Assembly (NCBI GenBank): GCA_964650465.1
Contig: CAZYTA010000053.1
Coordinates: 1 to 17,358, forward strand
Direction: 5' to 3'
From: RGIG6353 sp964650465
GTDB taxonomy: Bacteria > Bacillota > Clostridia > Oscillospirales > SIG627
DNA length: 17,358 nt
Positions 6,823-12,722 of the stretch are shown piece by piece. The notes beneath the pieces are model-generated. The model saw only the letters and a program-made list of their open reading frames with translations. It did not search any database and had not been told where the DNA came from. How positions within the stretch are numbered: the first letter of the stretch is position 1; each line of letters opens with the position of its first letter. Made by a program: the position numbers and the translations under genes.

Positions 6823-7545
6823 ATGAGAATAATTGTTTGCAAAGATTACGAAAAGATGTCAGATGAAGCGGCGAAAATAGTTGCTGCTCAGCTTACCCTT
6901 AAGCCGAATTCCATTCTCGGTCTTGCTACAGGTACTACCCCTATTGGAATGTATAAGAGACTTATCGACATGAACAAGTCGGGTGAGATCGATTTTTCCA
7001 AGGTCAGGTCATTTAATTTGGATGAATATTATCCTATTAATCCCGACAACAACCAGAGCTACAGATATTTTATGAATGAACAGCTTTTTGACCATGTTAA
7101 TATCGACAAGAACAACACAAGAGTTCCTAACGGCAAGGCTGCCGACCCTGTTCAGGAGGGTAAGGATTATGATGAAGCTATTGATGCAGCAGGAGGTATT
7201 GACCTTCAGATTCTCGGTATAGGAAGAAACGGTCATATCGGATTTAACGAGCCCGACGAAAACCTTATTGCCGGAACTCACAGAACAATGCTTACTCAGG
7301 ATACAATAGAAGCTAATTCCCGTCTCTTTAACAGCATTGACGAGGTTCCCACACAGGCTATTACCATGGGTATGGTTTCTATTCTTAAATCTAAGATGAT
7401 AGTACTTCTTGCCAATGGAAAGAACAAGCATGAGGCTGTTAAGAAGCTTCTTGACGATACCATCACCACTTCAAATCCCGCTACTTTCCTTAAAACACAT
7501 CCCAATGTTGTTATTATTTGTGATGAAGAATGCTACAACGGCTGA
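6823..7545 (+). CDS. nagB: Glucosamine-6-phosphate deaminase
   Basis: NagB converts glucosamine-6-phosphate to fructose-6-phosphate and ammonia in the cytosol. The 240-aa length is usual for the short Firmicute form. The phosphate-binding loop LGLATGTTPIGMY (32-44), the FNLDEY motif with D67, and the catalytic GIGRNGHIGFNEP (132-144; N136, H138, E143) are intact. The frame opens six codons earlier at 6805, but that ATG has no ribosome site; CGGAG at 6810-6814 sits before the ATG at 6823. It is the first gene of an operon whose next members are a ceramidase-fold hydrolase, a NagA-like enzyme and a second, divergent NagB-fold protein. This copy looks fully canonical. Confidence 0.95.
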   Translation: MRIIVCKDYEKMSDEAAKIVAAQLTLKPNSILGLATGTTPIGMYKRLIDMNKSGEIDFSKVRSFNLDEYYPINPDNNQSYRYFMNEQLFDHVNIDKNNTRVPNGKAADPVQEGKDYDEAIDAAGGIDLQILGIGRNGHIGFNEPDENLIAGTHRTMLTQDTIEANSRLFNSIDEVPTQAITMGMVSILKSKMIVLLANGKNKHEAVKKLLDDTITTSNPATFLKTHPNVVIICDEECYNG

Positions 7546-7559
7546 TAGGGTGAAATACT

Positions 7560-8912
7560 ATGAATGCATTAAAAGTCGGTTTTTCAAGAGTTAATATCAA
7601 TCCACCCATGGGTATTGAGATTGCGGGATATTACAAAGAACGCCGCGCAGAAGCAATACTTGATGATGTTGAAATCAATGCAATTGCATTTGAATTCGGT
7701 ACAAAGAAGGCTTTGATACTCTCTATTGACCATTGCGGAATTAAAAAAGAGCTTGCTGACAAATTCAGAGCTTGCATTTCGGACGCAACAGGTGTTCCCG
7801 TTGACGGAATTTTTCTTTCAGCTACTCACTCTCATACAGCGCCGTGTATGAGAGTGGATGCAAGCGAAAAAATAGAGCTTGATTACATAGAATTTGTTGC
7901 TTCACGCTTTGCAGATGCGGCTGTGTTTGCGATTGCAGACCTAAAATGCGCAAAGATGGGATGGGGTATCGGTAATGCTCCGAGAGTTGCGTTTGTGCGC
8001 CGTTTTCGTATGAAAGACGGAACGATCAGAACAAACCCCGGTGTAAATAATCCCGATATTGTTGCTCCTATCGGCGATATAGACGAGCGTGTCAGCGTTA
8101 TACGTTTTGATCGCGAGGGTGCCGAAACGGTTGTTATTGCAAACTTTGGAAATCATCCCGATGTTGTCGGCGGATGTAAGATTTCCGCTGACTGGCCGGG
8201 ACTTCTCAGAAAGAATGTCGAAAAGATACTTGATAACACAAAATGTCTTTTCCTCAACGGTGCTCAGGGTGACATTAACCACGTCAATGTATTTCCCAAA
8301 GAGGGCGATTTCAACGGGATGTTCATGGATTTCGACGATGTTTCAAGAGGCTATCCTCATGCACAGTATATTTCTCGTGTTGTGACAGGCGGTGTACTTC
8401 AGGCGTTTGACAAGGTTAAGTATGTTGATGTTGATTGCCTGAAATTTGCGGTTAAGGATATTGAAGTTCCATCTAACCGTGCAACTGCCGAGGAGATTGA
8501 AAAGGCTAAGGTTATCAATGATTTACATTTATCAGGTAAAGATGACGAGATACCGTTTAAGGGCATGATGCTCACTACGGTTGTGGCTGAGGCTCAAAGA
8601 ATGGTAAGACTGGAAAACGGCCCCGATTCATTCACGATGCCGCTTACAGGCTTGGTTATCGGACCGATAGCTTTCTGCGGTGTTCCCGGTGAACCTTTTA
8701 TGCAAATCGGCAGGGGAATCAAGGAAACTGATGGCTATGAGCTTATTATCCCTGTATGTCTTACTAACGGTTCTCAAGGCTATTTCCCGATGTACGATGC
8801 CTATGCTGAGGGCGGATACGAAGCAAGAAGCTCTAATTTTAAGGCGGGAGTAGCAGAGCTTATAATTGATGAAGGTAAGAAGCTTCTTGGTGAGATAGGA
8901 GCACAGAAATGA
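7560..8912 (+). CDS. Neutral/alkaline ceramidase-fold hydrolase (intracellular)
   Basis: This 450-aa protein resembles the catalytic domain of neutral/alkaline ceramidases (Zn amidases). Candidate zinc ligands are present: H90 and H92 in ATHSHTAPC, H199 in NFGNHPD, E378 in PGEPF and Y420 in EGGYEARSSNF. SADWPG (209-214) and NGAQGD (233-238) are also family landmarks. In classic ceramidases the last region carries the nucleophilic serine (QSN-x-GD); by eye that position is glycine here. There is no signal peptide and no C-terminal Ig-like domain, whereas known ceramidases are secreted, so a soluble N-acyl compound is more likely than ceramide. It lies 14 bp after nagB, and its TGA overlaps the next ATG (ATGA). 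This context suggests an amidase for an N-acylated amino sugar; the true substrate is unknown. Confidence 0.82.
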   Translation: MNALKVGFSRVNINPPMGIEIAGYYKERRAEAILDDVEINAIAFEFGTKKALILSIDHCGIKKELADKFRACISDATGVPVDGIFLSATHSHTAPCMRVDASEKIELDYIEFVASRFADAAVFAIADLKCAKMGWGIGNAPRVAFVRRFRMKDGTIRTNPGVNNPDIVAPIGDIDERVSVIRFDREGAETVVIANFGNHPDVVGGCKISADWPGLLRKNVEKILDNTKCLFLNGAQGDINHVNVFPKEGDFNGMFMDFDDVSRGYPHAQYISRVVTGGVLQAFDKVKYVDVDCLKFAVKDIEVPSNRATAEEIEKAKVINDLHLSGKDDEIPFKGMMLTTVVAEAQRMVRLENGPDSFTMPLTGLVIGPIAFCGVPGEPFMQIGRGIKETDGYELIIPVCLTNGSQGYFPMYDAYAEGGYEARSSNFKAGVAELIIDEGKKLLGEIGAQK

Positions 8913-10054
8913 CTGTTATAAAGAATGTTACACTTGTAATGCGTGATCACTTTGTCCCCGATGCATTGCTTTTTATCGATGACGGTAAAATTGTTGATTT
9001 CGGAGAAAGACGTAAAATGTCTGTCCCCGAAAACGCCGAAGTGATTGACGGAAACGGTTTATATGCAGGTCCGGGGTTTGTGGATATCCACACTCATTCG
9101 GATGGAAAGGTTTTCTTTCAGGATGCTCCAAAGACTGCATCTCAGCATCATCTTTCACACGGAACAACTACTTTGCTTCCTGCACTGTATTTCAGCATGA
9201 ATACCGAAGAATATGTTAAAACAATCGGAATTCTCAAGGAGGCAATGAAGGATCCCGATTGCGCAAACATTGCAGGTCTGTATATGGAAGGCCCTTACCT
9301 TAATCCGAAATTCGGATGTGATAAAGAAAATAACCCATGGAAGGGACCTGTAGACCGCGAAAGGTATATGCCTGTTATAGAAGCGGCATCAGACATTGCC
9401 CGTGTATGGGCGCTTGCACCTGAGCGTGAAAATATTTTGCAATTTGTGCTTGATGTAAAAAATGCAAATCCCAATGCAGTTTTCACGGTAGCTCACAGTG
9501 AGGCATCTCCTCAGCAGATAGAAGCGCTTATTCCTTACGGCTTGAAGATAGGTACACATCATACAAATGCTACGGGTGACCGTCCCATGTATCCTGAATG
9601 CCGCGGAGTATGCGTTGATGAAACGGTTAACTACAACCGTGAAATCTATGCGGAGCTTATCTGTGACAGCAGAGGAATACACGTTGACCCGTACATGCTT
9701 CGGCTTGTAAGACGCATCAAGGGCGATGACAGAATTATACTTATTTCGGATGCCTATGCATGCGACGGACCTATCCCTGAAGGATATGACGATGTTGATG
9801 ATATAAACTTTGACCATACAGGAGAGATTGCAGGCTCAAAGATGACTCTTGATATTGCCTGCCGCAATATGATTAAGCATACAGGAGCTTCACTGGTTGA
9901 TGTGTTTAAATTTGCATCGTATAATCCTGCCTGTGTAACAGGTTTTTGGGACAGAGGCGAGATAGCAAAGGGCAAACGCGCCGACATTGTGCTTGTTGAT
10001 TATGCAATGAAGGTGCATACAACAATTCTAAACGGAAAAATATTAAAATTTTAA
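8909..10054 (+). CDS. NagA-like amidohydrolase, divergent N-acetylglucosamine-6-phosphate deacetylase
   Basis: This 381-aa amidohydrolase-superfamily enzyme is organised like NagA. It has GFVDIHTHS (H61, H63), YMEGPYLNP (E127), a metal-binding H196 in TVAHSE, THHTNATGD (H217/H218) and the catalytic-type D281 in LISDAYA. Canonical NagA deacetylates GlcNAc-6-P. Here the HREPG element after the NA motif is missing, and the strand-1 motif has HSDG in place of HG-GCG-type residues, so the substrate may be a different N-acyl sugar phosphate or a related amide. Compare the canonical nagA at 15661. Its start overlaps the ceramidase-like stop by 4 bp (ATGA), implying coupled translation and a shared pathway. 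The C-terminal GEIAKGKRADIVLVD is the usual amidohydrolase end. Confidence 0.82.
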   Translation: MTVIKNVTLVMRDHFVPDALLFIDDGKIVDFGERRKMSVPENAEVIDGNGLYAGPGFVDIHTHSDGKVFFQDAPKTASQHHLSHGTTTLLPALYFSMNTEEYVKTIGILKEAMKDPDCANIAGLYMEGPYLNPKFGCDKENNPWKGPVDRERYMPVIEAASDIARVWALAPERENILQFVLDVKNANPNAVFTVAHSEASPQQIEALIPYGLKIGTHHTNATGDRPMYPECRGVCVDETVNYNREIYAELICDSRGIHVDPYMLRLVRRIKGDDRIILISDAYACDGPIPEGYDDVDDINFDHTGEIAGSKMTLDIACRNMIKHTGASLVDVFKFASYNPACVTGFWDRGEIAKGKRADIVLVDYAMKVHTTILNGKILKF

Positions 10055-10074
10055 AATAAAAAAGGAGAAAAAAG

Positions 10075-11034
10075 ATGAAAGACATCATTTTTGACCCCCC
10101 AACAAAATTTGATTTTAAATGCGCAGACTATGTTCCTTTCAAGGACCGTGAGGTTTGTGAAAGACTTCGCAAAATTAGCGGAAAGGACCTCGAAAAGCAT
10201 CCTAACCCTGACTTCAACATCAAGGTAATGATGAACCCCCATCCCGTACTTATTGCTACACTCTTCTCAAGAATTAAGGCTGCTTCCGAAGCCGGCAAAA
10301 AATACACAATGATTCTTGGTAACCCCGAACCCGAGACATATATTCCTCTTGCACAGCTTATCAACTATTTCCAGGTAGATTGCTCCAAGCTTCATATATT
10401 TGCTATGGACGAGTGGGCTGACGAGAGCGGAAATATAGCTCCCGAGACATATGAAGCAGGTTTTGCGCATTCAATGCTCAAATACTTCGTTTATCAGATT
10501 GACCCCAAGCTCAGAATGCCTCTTGAAAATGTTCACTATCCCACAAATGCAAATATCGGTCACTATTCTAAGCTCATTACAGAAATAGGCGAGGGCGGTG
10601 CCGACATCTGCTCATCTTCTCCCGGATGGACAGGACATATGGCGTTTATAGACCCTGTTGACGAGTTTATCACCGACGATATTGATGAGTGGCTTAATAT
10701 GGAAGCGCGTCTTGTTACACTTCATCCTCTCACTGTTGCGCAGAATTCACTTCACGGTGTATTCGGTCAGTCGGGTTACATTGCAAGTGTACCGCCTAAG
10801 GCTGCTACTATAGGTCCCGTTGATGTTAAGAATGCAAGAGAAAGAATTGAGGTTCATGCTCTTCTTACAAACAATACATTCTCTTCGTGGCAGAGAATGA
10901 CATCACGTCTTGTTCTTCACGGACCCGTAACTCCTCTTATTCCCAGTTCAATGCTCCAGACAATGAAAACTCAGGTATATGTAAGCGAAGAAATTGCTGC
11001 ACCCTTTGAGTGTTGGGAAAAGGTTGGCTATTAA
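10075..11034 (+). CDS. NagB-like sugar-phosphate isomerase/deaminase, divergent active site
   Basis: This 319-aa protein has the NagB/6-phosphogluconolactonase-type fold with an N-terminal extension of about 45 residues. The phosphate loop is replaced by LGNPEPETYIPLA (81-93). The NLDEY motif becomes AMDEWAD (D112, E113). The catalytic segment becomes PGWTGHMAFIDP (183-194), keeping H188 but with T186, I192 and D193 where NagB has N/D, N and E. It is therefore a paralogue with altered chemistry or substrate, perhaps an isomerase of another amino or keto sugar phosphate. GGAG about 8 nt upstream and 20-bp spacing from the NagA-like gene place it in the same operon. A structured spacer with a weak terminator-like hairpin follows. 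Confidence 0.75.
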   Translation: MKDIIFDPPTKFDFKCADYVPFKDREVCERLRKISGKDLEKHPNPDFNIKVMMNPHPVLIATLFSRIKAASEAGKKYTMILGNPEPETYIPLAQLINYFQVDCSKLHIFAMDEWADESGNIAPETYEAGFAHSMLKYFVYQIDPKLRMPLENVHYPTNANIGHYSKLITEIGEGGADICSSSPGWTGHMAFIDPVDEFITDDIDEWLNMEARLVTLHPLTVAQNSLHGVFGQSGYIASVPPKAATIGPVDVKNARERIEVHALLTNNTFSSWQRMTSRLVLHGPVTPLIPSSMLQTMKTQVYVSEEIAAPFECWEKVGY

Positions 11035-11065
11035 TTTTGATAACCAAAAACGGATAGTACCTGCC

Positions 11066-11125
11066 GTCAATTCCCGCCTGTCGTAACTTTAGCAGCGTTT
11101 AAGTACAGCAAGCGGCGAGGTTGAC
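11066..11125 (+). other. Potential RNA stem in the spacer after the NagB-like gene
   Basis: GTCAA (11066-11070) can pair with TTGAC (11121-11125), and CGCC (11075-11078) with GGCG (11114-11117). A small inner ACTT/AAGT pair (11086-11089 with 11101-11104) is also possible. The spacer is more GC-rich than other intergenic DNA here and has no plausible gene. It may be an mRNA leader or attenuator for the downstream hydrolase. I do not recognise a riboswitch class. Confidence 0.3.
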
Positions 11126-11149
11126 TTTAAAAAAATCCTATAAGATTAA

Positions 11150-11182
11150 AAAGGCTGTGTTCTTTAAAAGTTCACAGCCTTT
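11150..11182 (+). terminator. Weak terminator or attenuator hairpin
   Basis: AAAGGCTGTG (11150-11159) and CACAGCCTTT (11173-11182) form a perfect 10-bp stem with a 13-nt loop. The following T tract is broken (TTTCCTTAAA), so termination would be partial. It separates the nagB operon from the C26-type hydrolase gene. Confidence 0.5.
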
Positions 11183-11198
11183 CCTTAAAAAATATAGT
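11171..11198 (+). promoter_or_regulatory. Possible promoter overlapping the hairpin
   Basis: TTCACA (11171-11176) and TATAGT (11193-11198) are 16 bp apart and could serve the hydrolase gene at 11220. The -35 lies within the right arm of the hairpin. The predicted leader is short, and the AAAGGAG at 11206-11212 would lie close to its 5' end. Confidence 0.3.
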
Positions 11199-11219
11199 AA
11201 AAATCAAAGGAGTCTTGGT

Positions 11220-11873
11220 ATGAAGCCGAGAATACTTTTATCCTGTCAAAGCAACATGCAAAATTACATCAACGCAGTAAATGAACTCGGAGGTATTGCA
11301 ATTGCAGAATATTTACCCGACGTCAACACAGATTATGAGGGGCTTATTCTGTGCGGCGGAAGCGATATCAATCCTGCCCTTTACGGCGAAGAAATTAATG
11401 GCTCAAGAAGGATTGATAACGAAAGAGACAAATCGGAGCTCGCCTTGTTAGATGCTTTTGTAAAAGCAGGAAAGCCTGTGATGGGAATTTGCCGCGGCAT
11501 GCAGATGATAAATGTGTATTTCGGCGGAAGTCTTTATCAGCATTTGGATACCGCCGACAGTCACTATTTACAGCAAGGTGGAGATTCCGTACATGAAGTT
11601 ACAGCTATAAACGGAAGTACAGCAAGCTTGTTGTATGGTGACGTGTTTTGTGTAAACAGCAGACATCACCAATCCGTAAAAGTATTGGGTAAAGAGCTTT
11701 TTGTAACTATGATTTCAAAAGTTGATAATGTAATCGAAGGTATTGAGCATGCCCGTTTTCCCGTTATAGCAACACAGTGGCACCCCGAAAGAATGTGCTT
11801 TGACAACCGTAGAGATGATACTGTCGACGGAGCAAAGATTATCGGACATTTTGTTCGGATGTGCACAAAATAA
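11220..11873 (+). CDS. Class-I glutamine amidotransferase-like hydrolase (peptidase C26, PuuD-like)
   Basis: This 217-aa protein is a gamma-glutamyl-gamma-aminobutyrate hydrolase (PuuD) type member of the class-I glutamine amidotransferase superfamily. The triad is visible: C91 in MGICRGMQ, and H188/E190 in TQWHPE. LILCGGSDINPALYGEE (42-58) is the typical early C26 element. PuuD-like enzymes cleave a gamma-glutamyl amide bond in the cytosol. The frame is open 33 codons further upstream, but that part runs through the hairpin at 11150-11182; AAAGGAG before the ATG at 11220 decides the start. It follows the nagB operon by 185 bp on the same strand and may be co-regulated with partial read-through. 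A terminator follows at 11922. Confidence 0.88.
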   Translation: MKPRILLSCQSNMQNYINAVNELGGIAIAEYLPDVNTDYEGLILCGGSDINPALYGEEINGSRRIDNERDKSELALLDAFVKAGKPVMGICRGMQMINVYFGGSLYQHLDTADSHYLQQGGDSVHEVTAINGSTASLLYGDVFCVNSRHHQSVKVLGKELFVTMISKVDNVIEGIEHARFPVIATQWHPERMCFDNRRDDTVDGAKIIGHFVRMCTK

Positions 11874-11921
11874 GATATACATTCCGTGTTTGAGCTGTAT
11901 ATAAATATAGATTAATTATCC

Positions 11922-11953
11922 AAAAGCCTGTCATATGATGGGCTTTTATAAAT
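11922..11953 (+). terminator. Intrinsic terminator after the C26-type hydrolase
   Basis: AAAAGCC (11922-11928) pairs with GGCTTTT (11941-11947), with an inner self-complementary TCATATGA at 11931-11938. The T-rich tail TTTTATAAATTT follows. It closes the unit starting upstream and insulates the two-component operon. Confidence 0.65.
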
Positions 11954-11956
11954 TTA

Positions 11957-12000
11957 TTAAGAAAAATTAAGGATTTTCATTGCTTATTCTTAAGAAAAAT
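11957..12000 (+). promoter_or_regulatory. TTAAG direct repeats, candidate response-regulator boxes
   Basis: TTAAGAAAAAT occurs at 11957-11967 and again at 11990-12000, 33 bp apart. TTAAG also occurs at 11967-11971, giving a TTAAG-N5-TTAAG pair at 10-bp period. The last copy is part of the palindrome TTCTTAAGAA (11987-11996). OmpR/PhoB-type regulators commonly bind direct repeats with about 10-11 bp period, so autoregulation by the downstream response regulator is a reasonable inference. Confidence 0.45.
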
Positions 12001-12010
12001 AATTTATAAT
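11982..12010 (+). promoter_or_regulatory. Predicted promoter of the two-component operon, weak -35
   Basis: A perfect -10 TATAAT (12005-12010) is preceded at 17 bp by a poor -35 (GCTTAT, 11982-11987; alternatively TTGCTT at 11980 with 19 bp). The start site would fall at the ribosome site AGGAGGTG (12016-12023), so the leader is very short. A poor -35 with upstream repeats fits an activator-dependent promoter. Confidence 0.45.
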
Positions 12011-12029
12011 ACCGTAGGAGGTGAAAAAA

Positions 12030-12710
12030 ATGAATATTTTAGTAGTTGACGATGACAGAGAAATTGTTGACAGCATAGCAATATTTCTTTCAGGCGAAGA
12101 CTATTCTTTTATAAAAGCGTATGATGGAATAGAAGCCCTTGATTTGTTATCGGAAAATGAAATTCATCTGATGATTCTTGATATTATGATGCCCAAGCTT
12201 GATGGTATCAGGACTCTATTAAAGCTCAGGGAAACAAGAAACATTCCTGTGATTTTGCTTTCTGCAAAATCTGAGGATGCAGATAAGATACTGGGCTTGA
12301 CTGCAGGTGCTGATGATTATGTTACAAAGCCCTTTAACCCTTCGGAACTTGTAGCCAGAGTTAAATCACAGTTGAGAAGGTACACAATGTTGGGATCAAT
12401 CGGAAACAGTAAGAGCACAATATCTATAGACGGGCTTTGTGTTAATACTGAAAATAAAACCGTTAAGATTGACGGAGAAGAGGTCAGACTTACGCCCATA
12501 GAGTATAAAATACTTGAACTGTTGGTACAAAACAGAGGAAGGGTATTTTCTTGCGATGAAATCTACAGAAATGTATGGAATGAACAAGCTGTAGTGGGAG
12601 ATAACACAATTGCGGTTCATGTCAGACACATACGTGAAAAAATCGAAATCAATCCCAAGGAGCCTAAATATCTTAAGGTAGTATGGGGAATAGGGTACAA
12701 GGTTGACTGA
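12030..12710 (+). CDS. OmpR/PhoB-family response regulator
   Basis: This 226-aa regulator has a receiver domain (1-115) with the acidic pocket D7/D8, phosphoacceptor D51 in MILDIMMPK, S79-region switch residue in ILLSAKS and K100 in YVTKPF. A winged-helix DNA-binding domain follows (about 130-226) with RLTPIEYKILELL and the ending VWGIGYKVD typical of OmpR/PhoB proteins. The ATG at 12030 is preferred to the GTG at 12021, because that GTG is part of the ribosome site AGGAGGTG. The kinase gene starts 12 bp downstream. The direct repeats at 11957-12000 are likely own-promoter sites. Target genes cannot be read from the sequence. Confidence 0.95.
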   Translation: MNILVVDDDREIVDSIAIFLSGEDYSFIKAYDGIEALDLLSENEIHLMILDIMMPKLDGIRTLLKLRETRNIPVILLSAKSEDADKILGLTAGADDYVTKPFNPSELVARVKSQLRRYTMLGSIGNSKSTISIDGLCVNTENKTVKIDGEEVRLTPIEYKILELLVQNRGRVFSCDEIYRNVWNEQAVVGDNTIAVHVRHIREKIEINPKEPKYLKVVWGIGYKVD

Positions 12711-12722
12711 AGGAGACGAGCA

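Noticed and set aside
7560..8912. Calling this gene a true ceramidase
   Set aside because: The enzyme is intracellular by sequence and lacks the expected serine and C-terminal domain, and the operon is about amino sugars. Only the fold is claimed.
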